Positions 36,162 to 43,657 of a stretch of DNA of 64,000 bases are shown one piece after another. The notes under the pieces are model-generated. The model did no database searches. It was not told the origin of the DNA and was given only the letters and a program-made list of their open reading frames with translations. The position numbers were made by a program, and so were the translations under genes. Origin of the DNA: Bacillota bacterium. Lineage in GTDB: Bacteria > Bacillota > UBA4882 > UBA8346. Within the stretch, counting starts at the first letter, position 1, and every line of letters begins with the position of its first letter. Location of the stretch: assembly GCA_023435565.1 (NCBI GenBank), contig JAEYRN010000042.1, forward strand, positions 1 to 64,000, given 5' to 3'.

Positions 36162-36710
36162 TTAATACTCATTAACCCTCGTCTCTAATTTACAATTTTC
36201 ATCCCAATACCCTAATAATTCAGTCAATCTTCCTTTTCCCCAATTCTCCGTTTGCCGCTTATCAAACCAGCTTAAGTCATTTTCAGATTCCCGAATAAAT
36301 GCGGCATAAAGTTTTGTATCAGGATAAGCTTTAAAGTATTCATAAAGTTTCTTCTTATCGTCAAAAAACGGCTGGTCTACACTTGCATTCTTATACTTGA
36401 ACTCAATTATAGCAAGCTCCGACTCTACAGATTTTGATAAATGCTTCCCTAATCTCTCAGGTGCCGGTATCATTAGAACGATTGCAATATCAGCTTTCTT
36501 ACCGATAGAAAGATGGTATTCGGGGTAAATTCGTACCCGGTGATTTTTGAACCAACCATCTCCCAACCTAGTTCGTAAATGATAATAAAAAGCACATTTT
36601 AATGAATCCTCAAGTAATAAACAATCATTTTTATTATCAATTGATATATCTTCTTTCCATATTTGTTTAATAGTTTCATCTAATTTTGCCAATAAATCAA
36701 TTTTAGTCAT
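36162..36710 (-). CDS. Hypothetical protein with D...ExK nuclease-like core
   Basis: A 182-residue protein. KADIAIVLMIPAPERLGKHL, ending with ELAIIEFKYKN, has the spacing of a PD-(D/E)xK core: Asp in a strand, then E-F-K in the next. This suggests a restriction-endonuclease-like fold. AGGGGGA precedes the ATG. It shares this pattern and orientation with the next two upstream genes. The function is not established; the fold is inferred from the motif alone. Confidence 0.6.
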   Translation of the reverse strand: MTKIDLLAKLDETIKQIWKEDISIDNKNDCLLLEDSLKCAFYYHLRTRLGDGWFKNHRVRIYPEYHLSIGKKADIAIVLMIPAPERLGKHLSKSVESELAIIEFKYKNASVDQPFFDDKKKLYEYFKAYPDTKLYAAFIRESENDLSWFDKRQTENWGKGRLTELLGYWDENCKLETRVNEY

Positions 36711-36771
36711 ATTTATTTCCCCCTATCAATCTTCACTTAAAACACCTGTATCACTTGTATAAATAAACCTT

Positions 36772-37359
36772 TTAGCTTTGGTAGGGTTCCAATTTAAAGG
36801 AATTTTCAATATCTTCATCAGTTTTCGCCCATAAAATCCAAAAGTTTGTCATTGGTTGTTCCTCAATCCGCCCTTTGACAAGTTTTTCAATATCATCTCC
36901 TTTAGAGATTGCAACAAAAGCATAATTAGTCTCTTTGGTAATAAGACAGATTCTTTTATCATCTAAATCTTGTTTGTCCGGATTAAAATATGGTTTTAAC
37001 TCTAGGTTATTCGCCTGTGCTTTTTTTGCCATTTTCAATAATTTATCTAAATCATCCCTGTAATTTTTATATGTAAGGCTGTTCCAAGGAATACACTTCA
37101 ACTCCAGCACAAAATCAATACTTACTCCGTCTGGGTTTACAATCAACAAATCCGGTTCCTGATAATCAATGCTTTTTTCTTTGTGAACAATGGAAATTAC
37201 CCGTTCTCCCGACGAGAGATGGCGCAGGTGATAATATAACGCAGCCTGAAGATTACTTTCGTATTGAATAAGCCCATCCAGATAATCCTGCTTAACTCCC
37301 TGTTCCCAAGCTATACGTAATAAATCAGTAGAAGGCATCATACGGTTATGTGAACACAT
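36772..37359 (-). CDS. Hypothetical protein with D...ExK nuclease-like core
   Basis: A 195-residue protein. QEPDLLIVNPDGVSIDFVLE followed by LKC resembles a PD-(D/E)xK fold, with Asp and E-L-K on adjacent strands after a helical N-terminal part (YESNLQAALYYHLRHL). The start at 37359 was chosen for the AAAGGAAG site; a 12-codon longer form lacks one. YESNLQAALYYHLR resembles LLEDSLKCAFYYHLR in the downstream neighbour, so the two are probably paralogues. Confidence 0.6.
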   Translation of the reverse strand: MCSHNRMMPSTDLLRIAWEQGVKQDYLDGLIQYESNLQAALYYHLRHLSSGERVISIVHKEKSIDYQEPDLLIVNPDGVSIDFVLELKCIPWNSLTYKNYRDDLDKLLKMAKKAQANNLELKPYFNPDKQDLDDKRICLITKETNYAFVAISKGDDIEKLVKGRIEEQPMTNFWILWAKTDEDIENSFKLEPYQS

Positions 37360-37461
37360 CGGAAAATCACTTCCTTTTTTAAACTTAAAAGCCATATAAT
37401 TCTCAAAAAAAAAATTAAAGGCCTAAACTTAAAAAACTCAGAATCATGAACTCGAATTTTT

Positions 37462-38496
37462 TTATAATCCATATCTATCTTTTAAATACTCAGCTAACAA
37501 TATTGCAATGCTATCCGAACTACTTCCAATCCCCTCCGCAATCTCTTCAACCGTCACCCGCCTCAACTCCGGCACATATCTTAAAACCTTATTCCATACC
37601 TCAACCACATTCTCTCCTAATCCGTTTAACTCCGTAGAAATCTCCAATAACAAGCTGTTTCCCTTAAACGATACCAAGGCCACATCCACTACATCCACTG
37701 GATCCACTTTCCGTAAATATGCCGCCAACAAAAATTGGCGCATCAATTGATAAAACGGTCCCCGGAAAGGGCATCCGGACAAACTCCCCGATACCTGAAG
37801 GTTAATTCCCGCCTCTTGCATTCGCTCCCAATAATGACGATCATTCTTTCCTTGAGTCAGATAACATTTACCAACAAAATTATCATTTTTTATTTGCATT
37901 CGGTCGCATTGTCCATTGTCAATATTCCCTTTTGACACATACCCACCACAACCGCCAAAGCTACGCTCCGTATACTTCCATTCCACTAATGTTAAAATCT
38001 TATTAGTTTCATTCCGCCACCAGATCGCCACATCAATACTGGTCCGGTTTTGCCCGCGCTTTCCCCCGGCATGCTCACCCAGCCATTCGGTAGCCTTGGC
38101 ATCGCCCGTATATTCAAACTCAATGGTATCCACTTCTGTAACACCCGGTAATAACGATTTCAATGCTTTAATCGCCAACTCCGGATTGTTTTTCAGCGGA
38201 AACATCACATTAAAACAAGCCACTTGCGAACTTCTTAAGTTTAACGCCTCGGAGTGAATCGCAATATCGTTTTTATCACAATAATCAATAACTTCTTTAG
38301 CAATCGGAGGATAAAAAACCTTATCCAAATGACCTTTGGGCAGGATATGAGGGTAATGGTAATTCGGATTCTTACTCCAAGCCCCATCCGGTAGTCCCGG
38401 CCAGTGTTTCTCTTTATATTCGATCTGCCTTATAGTTTCCTGTTGTTCAAAACTATTTAACCTTTTAAACCAGTCGCTCTTGTGATACATAAACAT
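37462..38496 (-). CDS. Hypothetical protein with D...ExK nuclease-like core (long)
   Basis: A 344-residue protein. TSIDVAIWWRNETNKILTLV then EWKYTERSFGGCGG shows the I-D-V...E-W-K arrangement of PD-(D/E)xK enzymes. The C-terminal third is helical. The ATG at 38496 overlaps the stop of the small gene upstream (TGATG), so they are translationally coupled. Its place in the defence island suggests a nuclease, but no family name can be given with confidence. Confidence 0.6.
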   Translation of the reverse strand: MFMYHKSDWFKRLNSFEQQETIRQIEYKEKHWPGLPDGAWSKNPNYHYPHILPKGHLDKVFYPPIAKEVIDYCDKNDIAIHSEALNLRSSQVACFNVMFPLKNNPELAIKALKSLLPGVTEVDTIEFEYTGDAKATEWLGEHAGGKRGQNRTSIDVAIWWRNETNKILTLVEWKYTERSFGGCGGYVSKGNIDNGQCDRMQIKNDNFVGKCYLTQGKNDRHYWERMQEAGINLQVSGSLSGCPFRGPFYQLMRQFLLAAYLRKVDPVDVVDVALVSFKGNSLLLEISTELNGLGENVVEVWNKVLRYVPELRRVTVEEIAEGIGSSSDSIAILLAEYLKDRYGL

Positions 38497-38699
38497 CACC
38501 TAACCACAATTTGATGCCCCTCAACCTGATCAATTTGCCAAATGCTCTTGACCGACATTCGCCCTGGAGCCCTTTTCTGGATTAACGTTTCCGCCTTACG
38601 ATTTGCCTCCTCACGATTCTCAGCCACTATCAAGTCAAAATCCTGGTAACTATTCCCTGGTTCCTGAAATTTTAAAATCAACCCAAAAAGATGCAACAT
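38496..38699 (-). CDS. Small hypothetical protein
   Basis: A 67-residue protein (LHLFGLILKFQEPGNSYQDF, then DLIVAENREEANRKAETLIQ). It is a compact alpha/beta design with a helical REEANRKAE segment, resembling small proteins that process or modify sequence-varying partners, but unassigned. Its stop overlaps the start of the 344-residue D...ExK gene, so it may be a partner or antitoxin-like subunit. Confidence 0.55.
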   Translation of the reverse strand: MLHLFGLILKFQEPGNSYQDFDLIVAENREEANRKAETLIQKRAPGRMSVKSIWQIDQVEGHQIVVR

Positions 38700-38884
38700 C
38701 ATATCTCACCACATTTCTATAATCTCTACTAAAACATTAACTTATATCTTTCAAATATGGATCGACGTTAATAATCCAAATCCCGCGCTTCCATCCGAAA
38801 ATATAAATTCACGATTTTTTATATTTTAAATCATAACAAACCCGACTGACTAAGGTTAGTCAGAGAACGCGGGTTCGGACTAAA

Positions 38885-39829
38885 CTAATACCTACTACAT
38901 CCTGCCTTCAATTCTTTTATAACAATCTCCCGCAACTCAACCGGCTCCAAAACTTCCGCTTCCCCGCCAAAAGTCAATACCCAACGGCAAATCGGCCTTA
39001 AACCGCAAGCCCGGGCTGTAAAGATCACCGAATCATCCGGACCATTCTCAATGATTTGATCGGGATGAAACTGAGTTTCCCGGACAAAACGCGCTGCATC
39101 CCCCCGAAAGAGGACTTTAAAGACATATTCCTCACCCAATTCAATACCCCAGGCTATATTCCAATGAGGTTTACGGTAATCTTCAGCAGGATTTTTAAAC
39201 TTTTCCGTCAATAAATTGATATGTTTAATCCGATCCACTCGAAAAAGCCGTTCTTCACCTCTCCAGTGGCAATAAGCCACCAGATACCAAAAGCCGTCTT
39301 TATAGGCCATATGGTATGGATCAATCACTCGCCGGTTGGTATCATCCCGGTCAAAACTGTAGTATTCGATATCCACCGATTTGGATTCCCTCATTGACTG
39401 ATTTAAGATCCGAAACATATCGGCCTTCCCGGAATAATCGGCGGCTGGTCCCTGTGCTACATCCACTCTAGGATCAATATTTTCGATTCCATGGCGTAAG
39501 CTGGGCGGTAATAATGCTAACAGCTTCTCCTTTACCCTTTTAACGGGAAAAAGCGCCCTCTGCCGCTCCATGAGTTTCAATCCATAGAGTAACGAAAGCG
39601 CTTCATCAAGGGAAAATGATATATTTTGTAATAAAACATCAGTCATAAATCGGTAGCCGTTTTCGCTATGTATCGGTAACCCGGCATAATCAAGCACTTG
39701 TAAGTCCCGAAAGAGCTGCCGTGTTCCAATTCCGCATTCATTAGCCAATTCCTCTGCAGTTAATCCCGGACGGTTCTGAATCACGGTAATCATTTTAATT
39801 AAACGAGGCAGACGATCTCCTTTAGGCAC
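38885..39829 (-). CDS. WYL-domain transcriptional regulator
   Basis: A 314-residue DeoR/YafY-type regulator: an N-terminal HTH (LTAEELANECGIGTRQLFRD LQ-type) and a WYL domain (DPYHMAYKDGFWYLVAYCHW then RGEERLFRVDRI). The C-terminal WCX-like extension is present. GTG at 39829 is chosen because GGAGGGA lies seven bases upstream. A palindrome CTGACTAAGGTTAGTCAG follows its stop. WYL proteins frequently control defence islands, and this one is positioned at the promoter end of the D...ExK gene cluster. Confidence 0.88.
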   Translation of the reverse strand: MPKGDRLPRLIKMITVIQNRPGLTAEELANECGIGTRQLFRDLQVLDYAGLPIHSENGYRFMTDVLLQNISFSLDEALSLLYGLKLMERQRALFPVKRVKEKLLALLPPSLRHGIENIDPRVDVAQGPAADYSGKADMFRILNQSMRESKSVDIEYYSFDRDDTNRRVIDPYHMAYKDGFWYLVAYCHWRGEERLFRVDRIKHINLLTEKFKNPAEDYRKPHWNIAWGIELGEEYVFKVLFRGDAARFVRETQFHPDQIIENGPDDSVIFTARACGLRPICRWVLTFGGEAEVLEPVELREIVIKELKAGCSRY

Positions 39830-39900
39830 GAATATCCCTCCATGGTATGTCACATAAAGTATAGTTCCAGATAAATATGGGATATCCTGCCACATAAAAA

Positions 39901-40440
39901 GTTTAAAGGGTAAAGTGTAAAGGGTAAAAATTTTTTTGAACTACCAAGACATAGGTTTTAAGATTTATAGAGTATTTCGTTTGGCTTTTAATTTCTTTAC
40001 TATTGATGTTAAAATTACAGTTAACTCTTTACATTCATTAAATATTGTTGCTAATTTATTTTCAGCGACTATATTCGTAGCGGCAAGCAATCTCAACCAA
40101 TATTGTGTCTCCTGAGCTTCTTTACATGCAATACTATATTTAGCCAGAAAATCAGCTTCACTCTGGCTTGCTTGCCCTTCTTGGACATTCGCACCTATCG
40201 AAGTACCGGAACGCAGTAACTGGTTAGATAACGTTCTCGAAACTCCCTGTTTTTCATCATCAAGTAATCGGCAAAGATTTACAATTCGAACTGCAAATGC
40301 AAAAGATCGTTCTGGTAAATCATTCTTCATTTTTTTTAATCTCCATTTTTTATCAAGCTTTTCCTTTTTCATTCTCCATTTTGTAAAATTTTCCTTTCCG
40401 AATTTATTTTACCCTTTACCCTTTTCACTTTACCCTTTCG
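39901..40440. repeat. Inverted heptamer arrays around four-helix gene 1
   Basis: Left, AAAGGGTAAAGTGTAAAGGG (39905 on) and right, TTTACCCTTTACCCTTTTCA (from 40409) are mirror images built from seven-base units. They enclose exactly one gene, the four-helix-bundle protein at 39965-40330. Confidence 0.7.
39965..40330 (-). CDS. Four-helix-bundle protein (S23/IVP type), copy 1
   Basis: A 121-residue protein. LPERSFAFAVRIVNLCRLLD, LLRSGTSIGANVQEGQASQS, EADFLAKYSIACKEAQETQY and WLRLL are hallmarks of the S23 ribosomal-intervening-sequence/four-helix-bundle family (TIGR02436). The family is encoded in 23S rRNA insertions of some bacteria, and its fold is shared with the accessory proteins of diversity-generating retroelements. 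The ATG at 40330 is preferred over longer forms. Its function is unknown. It is about 70% identical by eye to the copy at 40581-40937. Confidence 0.88.
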   Translation of the reverse strand: MKNDLPERSFAFAVRIVNLCRLLDDEKQGVSRTLSNQLLRSGTSIGANVQEGQASQSEADFLAKYSIACKEAQETQYWLRLLAATNIVAENKLATIFNECKELTVILTSIVKKLKAKRNTL

Positions 40441-40456
40441 AAAATTTAAACACATG

Positions 40457-40485
40457 AAAAAACCCGCAACTTCCGCTGCGGGTTT
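40457..40485 (-). terminator. Terminator attached to a tRNA 3' fragment
   Basis: On the minus strand AAACCCGCAGCGGAAGTTGCGGGTTTTTT follows the tRNA-like 3' end at 40498 by 12 bases, as a terminator would follow a tRNA gene. Confidence 0.75.
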
Positions 40486-40497
40486 AAATTTTCGATA

Positions 40498-40529
40498 TGG
40501 TGGACCTGAAGGGAATCGAACCCCTGACC
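40498..40529 (-). pseudogene. tRNA-Ala 3'-end fragment (older att site?)
   Basis: Thirty-two bases match the T-arm, acceptor 3' strand and CCA of the intact tRNA-Ala at 57032-57107, with one difference in the T stem (C for T on the plus strand, still pairable). The remainder of the tRNA is missing; the sequence changes to a heptamer array. It is likely a scar of an earlier integration or duplication at tRNA-Ala. Confidence 0.75.
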
Positions 40530-40532
40530 GGG

Positions 40533-41055
40533 AAAAGAAAAGTGTGAAGAGTGAAGTTTGAAGGGTGAAATAAAGCCTTATTAAGCCTTCTTAGCTTTAA
40601 GTTTCTTTACTATAACAGTCAAAATTGCTACTAATTCATTACATTCTTTAGTTTGATCTTTGACTTGTTCCTCTGATATTAAGTTTGTTGCTACCAACAA
40701 CCTTAACCAATAATGTGTCTCTCTCGCTTCTTTACATGCAATATTGTACTTGGCTAAAAAATCTGCTTCACTTTGACTTGACTGTCCTTCCTGGACATTA
40801 GCTCCAACCGACGTTCCTGACCTTAATAATTGGTTCACTAACGTTTTAGACACTCCAGATTTTTCATCCAAAACCTTACATAACTTAACTATTTGGACTG
40901 CAAACTCAAACGTCCGCTCCGGCAAATCCGATTTCATCTATTCGCCTTCCCATTCCCAATAAATTCCTTTTAGAAAGATTCTTTATACTTCTGACTTTTC
41001 CTCTATTTTTTATTTTGAATTTTTTCAAACTTCACCCTTCACTCTTCAAACTTCC
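40533..41055. repeat. Inverted heptamer arrays around four-helix gene 2
   Basis: Left, GTGTGAAGAGTGAAGTTTGA (40542 on) and right, TTCAAACTTCACCCTTCACT (from 41024) are inverted arrays of GTGAAGN-type heptamers flanking a single gene at 40581-40937. The layout is the same as the neighbouring unit, though the heptamer sequence differs. Confidence 0.7.
40581..40937 (-). CDS. Four-helix-bundle protein (S23/IVP type), copy 2
   Basis: A 118-residue paralogue of the 39965-40330 product with the same signature (LPERTFEFAVQIVKLCKVLD, LLRSGTSVGANVQEGQSSQS, EADFLAKYNIACKEARETHY). The two copies keep the same length and all conserved positions, so both appear under selection. It starts at ATG after GGGAAGGCG. 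It lies between two tRNA-Ala 3' fragments. Confidence 0.88.
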   Translation of the reverse strand: MKSDLPERTFEFAVQIVKLCKVLDEKSGVSKTLVNQLLRSGTSVGANVQEGQSSQSEADFLAKYNIACKEARETHYWLRLLVATNLISEEQVKDQTKECNELVAILTVIVKKLKAKKA

Positions 41056-41112
41056 AAAAAAGTCAACAAAAAAACTCGCTGAAAAAAGCGAGTTTTAAGT
41101 TGACTTTTTTGG
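41054..41112 (-). terminator. Long nested palindrome / tRNA-type terminator
   Basis: The outer arms CCAAAAAAGTCAAC and GTTGACTTTTTTGG (14 bp, perfect) enclose the inner arms AAACTCGCT/AGCGAGTTT. On the minus strand the inner stem is followed by seven Ts, forming a terminator behind the tRNA fragment. The outer right arm ends inside the CCA complement of that fragment. Confidence 0.75.
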
Positions 41113-41154
41113 TGGACCTGAAGGGAATCGAACCCTTGACCTCTTGAATGCCAT
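41110..41154. repeat. attL: 45 bp tRNA-Ala 3' direct repeat
   Basis: Identical to 57032-57076, the 3' 45 bases of the intact tRNA-Ala including CCA. To the left lies a tRNA-type terminator, as expected for the displaced chromosomal flank. Confidence 0.9.
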
Positions 41155-41309
41155 ATACATGATTAACTTTTAAACTAATATAACCTATTATTACCTAACA
41201 AAGAAAACGCCTGAAAAACGGGAGTTTTCTTTGTTTTATTATTACATATTTTCCCTAATTAATTAATTTAGTTTTACCTATTCCTATCTTTATTGCACAC
41301 AAAAACGCA

Positions 41310-42059
41310 CTAAGGAATGTTTATTTCAGTATGCTCCTCATTGGTTTCATCATTAGCCTCTTGGAATTCGCCTGGAATAAATGTTTTAGTTAAAATTACT
41401 GTTTTCTCTGTCCCGTCCAATGATTTAATTGAAAGCTTAATAGTGCTTCCTATGGGTCCATCCAGATATGATAAAAATTCTTGATGTCTCAAAGTGGAAG
41501 TTTTAATATCATTAATCATTAAAATAAGATCACCTTTTACAAGCCCTTCTTTTTCGGCACTACTATTATTGGTGATTTCAAAAATTTCAAAAGCGCGGTT
41601 CTTTTTCTTTTCAGGTACAGCTATGCCATAAATTGTGTAACCGTTAAATTTTCCTTTTACGCCATTTAAATAGGTTTGCCAAGAAGCATGAGTAATAGGA
41701 GTGTAATGTTCAAAGCCACTGTTTGGGTTTGTAACTGCTTTAACTTCTAAGGTTATTTTAACATTATTATTAATTGATACTATATTAAATGTTGCTCTTA
41801 ACTCAGGTGTTCTATTGAAATTAGAACCTAGAAAGATTTGAGCCATTGAATTATCCATGTCTTTTCTGAAACTAAGTTGATATTCATTTATAGTTAAAAC
41901 TGAATAACCCCATGAAATTAAGTCATTAATAATAATATCAACAACCTGCTTTTTATCGGCATCATTGATTTCGGTGGTAAAAAGATTTGTGGCAAAAGAA
42001 TTTGAAACTATAATAAAAACTAACATTATCGCAATAATTAGCTGTAAATACTTTTTCAT
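41310..42059 (-). CDS. Exported PDZ-domain protein
   Basis: A 249-residue protein with a clear signal peptide (LIIAIMLVFIIVSNSFA, residues 7-23). A central beta-rich domain of unknown type is followed by a PDZ domain (AFEIFEITNNSSAEKEGLVK, then GDLILMINDI). No protease catalytic site is visible, so it would be an anchoring or regulatory protein at the cell surface. It is the left-most gene of the element, transcribed toward attL. It may be cargo. Confidence 0.75.
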   Translation of the reverse strand: MKKYLQLIIAIMLVFIIVSNSFATNLFTTEINDADKKQVVDIIINDLISWGYSVLTINEYQLSFRKDMDNSMAQIFLGSNFNRTPELRATFNIVSINNNVKITLEVKAVTNPNSGFEHYTPITHASWQTYLNGVKGKFNGYTIYGIAVPEKKKNRAFEIFEITNNSSAEKEGLVKGDLILMINDIKTSTLRHQEFLSYLDGPIGSTIKLSIKSLDGTEKTVILTKTFIPGEFQEANDETNEEHTEINIP

Positions 42060-42113
42060 TTATAATGCAGTCCTCCCTTGAATTTTTATTAATGTAAAAA
42101 TATTCTTCACAGA

Positions 42114-42143
42114 AACAAAAAAACCTCCCAAATCAAGGAAGGT
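42114..42143 (-). terminator. Terminator of the minus-strand Cys-motif gene
   Basis: On the minus strand ACCTTCC-TTGATTT-GGGAGGT is followed by seven Ts, 60 bases past the stop codon of the gene at 42203-43054. Confidence 0.75.
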
Positions 42144-42202
42144 GTTGCCAAAAAATAACTGTCTGTTTAAAATCGGTTTTTTATTATTCTAATTTTAACT
42201 AA

Positions 42203-43054
42203 TTATTTCTTTTCATTGTATTTAATAGAATGTCCTTTAATCCATCCTTCAACCTCGCTTAATGGCCTGTTTTTCATCAAGGCAATTTCTTCAATGGTTT
42301 TCCTTCCAGTTTTCACCTCATTCCTTGCCCAGTTTCCCCAACGCTCATATTGTTTTCCACACCGAGATCTTTTTTCTCCATTTTCGGGAGGGCAAAAAAC
42401 TTGTTTTGGCCTTCTGGGAGTAAATAGAGATCCACATCTTAGACATTCTTTTAAGTCTAGTCCCTGTTTAATGTGTTCATATAACTGGAAATACGCTACT
42501 GATTCGAGGGAATCATTAAAATAATAAGGTACAAGAGCGCCAAAATTACTTCTCCGAATTCGCAAAACTATCCCTTTGAGCTTTTGATTAAGGCGGTTTA
42601 CAAAACGATCCTGCCTTATAACAAGACATTGGGGATTATCCTCGTAGAGCCTCATTTCCCGATACATTTTTAGACAATCTTTAATGCCTTTCACTTTGCT
42701 TCTAAAAGATTTAAGACTTTCACTATAAAAACTATTAGGATCATCTTCATTAATAGACATTAACCCGTAGTTATCGCAGAAATCAGTTATTGAATCATAA
42801 TCATCCAAATTAATTTTATTTATTATAAACAGTAAATCAGGGATGTCAAAAGGGTTATAACGCCGAGGCGTTATGCCATATTCGGTAGTTTCTGCCGAGA
42901 TAAACAATTCCCCATCTTTTTCAACAATCTTATAAGGGAGAAATACTAATTGACCTCCATCAAATAGATCGGACCTTCCTTCTATAGGGTAAGTTATTTT
43001 TATTTTGCAATCTTCGTTTATTTCTGTTTCTCCAAGTTTAATCTTTTTATTCAA
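42203..43054 (-). CDS. Hypothetical protein with C-terminal zinc-binding motif
   Basis: A 283-residue protein. The C-terminal 80 residues contain LKECLRCGSLFTPRRPKQVF followed by CP and RCGKQYERWGNWAR, a four-Cys motif like the CGNR or treble-clef fingers used for DNA or RNA binding. The N-terminal 200 residues are alpha/beta and unrecognised. AGGGGATG precedes the ATG region. It stands opposite the replication module and may be an element regulator. Confidence 0.6.
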   Translation of the reverse strand: MNKKIKLGETEINEDCKIKITYPIEGRSDLFDGGQLVFLPYKIVEKDGELFISAETTEYGITPRRYNPFDIPDLLFIINKINLDDYDSITDFCDNYGLMSINEDDPNSFYSESLKSFRSKVKGIKDCLKMYREMRLYEDNPQCLVIRQDRFVNRLNQKLKGIVLRIRRSNFGALVPYYFNDSLESVAYFQLYEHIKQGLDLKECLRCGSLFTPRRPKQVFCPPENGEKRSRCGKQYERWGNWARNEVKTGRKTIEEIALMKNRPLSEVEGWIKGHSIKYNEKK

Positions 43055-43205
43055 TAAAAAACATCCCCTTTACTTAAAAATTGTAGTCAACAATGTGGGC
43101 ATTAAATCTATTTATTTAGTCTACATACTTAAATTATACTATAGATGACAGCAAACGAAAACACATTTTACTAAGTTTAGTTATGGCTTTGTTGTTACTT
43201 GTACC

Positions 43206-43347
43206 TTGAAAATTAAAAAGGTGAAGACCATTAAACTATGGTAGGGGTTGGACCCGGCGTAATGCGTTGATCGGATTTAAAGCCCGTGATACGAACCATG
43301 CTGGTTTAGCGACCAGCATTGAGAACTCAATTTATTTGAATTTTCAA
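43206..43347 (+). ncRNA. Candidate structured RNA upstream of the replication operon
   Basis: TTGAAAATT (43206) pairs with AATTTTCAA (43339), closing about 140 bases. These hold hairpins ACCAT/ATGGT, GGGTT-type GC pairs and a strong ATGCTGGT-TTAGCG-ACCAGCAT stem. No ORF is inside and the GC content exceeds that of the flanks. It precedes the small HTH gene and the Prim-Pol gene, so it may be a leader, an antisense copy-control-like RNA or an origin structure. Confidence 0.45.
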
Positions 43348-43387
43348 TAGTGGCCACTAAAAAAAAAATTAAAGGGAGTGAGAAACT

Positions 43388-43606
43388 ATGGATAATAGGA
43401 ATTTACCGCGAATGCTGGACCCGGAAATTATTAAGCGGGAATTTTTTAACGGTGAGGAAATGCCGAACTTAAACCTTCCAGCAGTTTATGGCTTATTTAA
43501 AAGGCAAGACTTTCCAGGGATGAAGATCGGGCGGCGGTGGTATGTTCCAACCCATCTATTTTTAAGATGGCTAGACGATCAAGCACTCAAAGAAAAGACT
43601 GCATAA
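43388..43606 (+). CDS. Small excisionase-like DNA-binding protein
   Basis: A 72-residue basic protein. LPAVYGLFKRQDFPGMKIGR with RWYVPTHLFLRWLD has the winged-helix layout of excisionase-type proteins (helix, FPGxKIGRRWYV wing, helix). AAAGGGAG precedes the ATG. It starts the plus-strand block of the element just before Prim-Pol and is probably a recombination directionality factor or replication regulator. Confidence 0.7.
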   Translation: MDNRNLPRMLDPEIIKREFFNGEEMPNLNLPAVYGLFKRQDFPGMKIGRRWYVPTHLFLRWLDDQALKEKTA

Positions 43607-43657
43607 AAATTAAAACCCGGCTGCAGAACCGGGCGGAATCGAGGTGAAATTTGGAAT

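Noticed and set aside
40498..40529. A second functional tRNA gene
   Set aside because: Only the T arm, acceptor 3' strand and CCA exist; the 5' half is replaced by the heptamer array.
22909..41055. CRISPR array
   Set aside because: The repeats are heptamers without unique spacers, and no cas gene is present. Nothing in the window has the repeat-spacer spacing of CRISPR.
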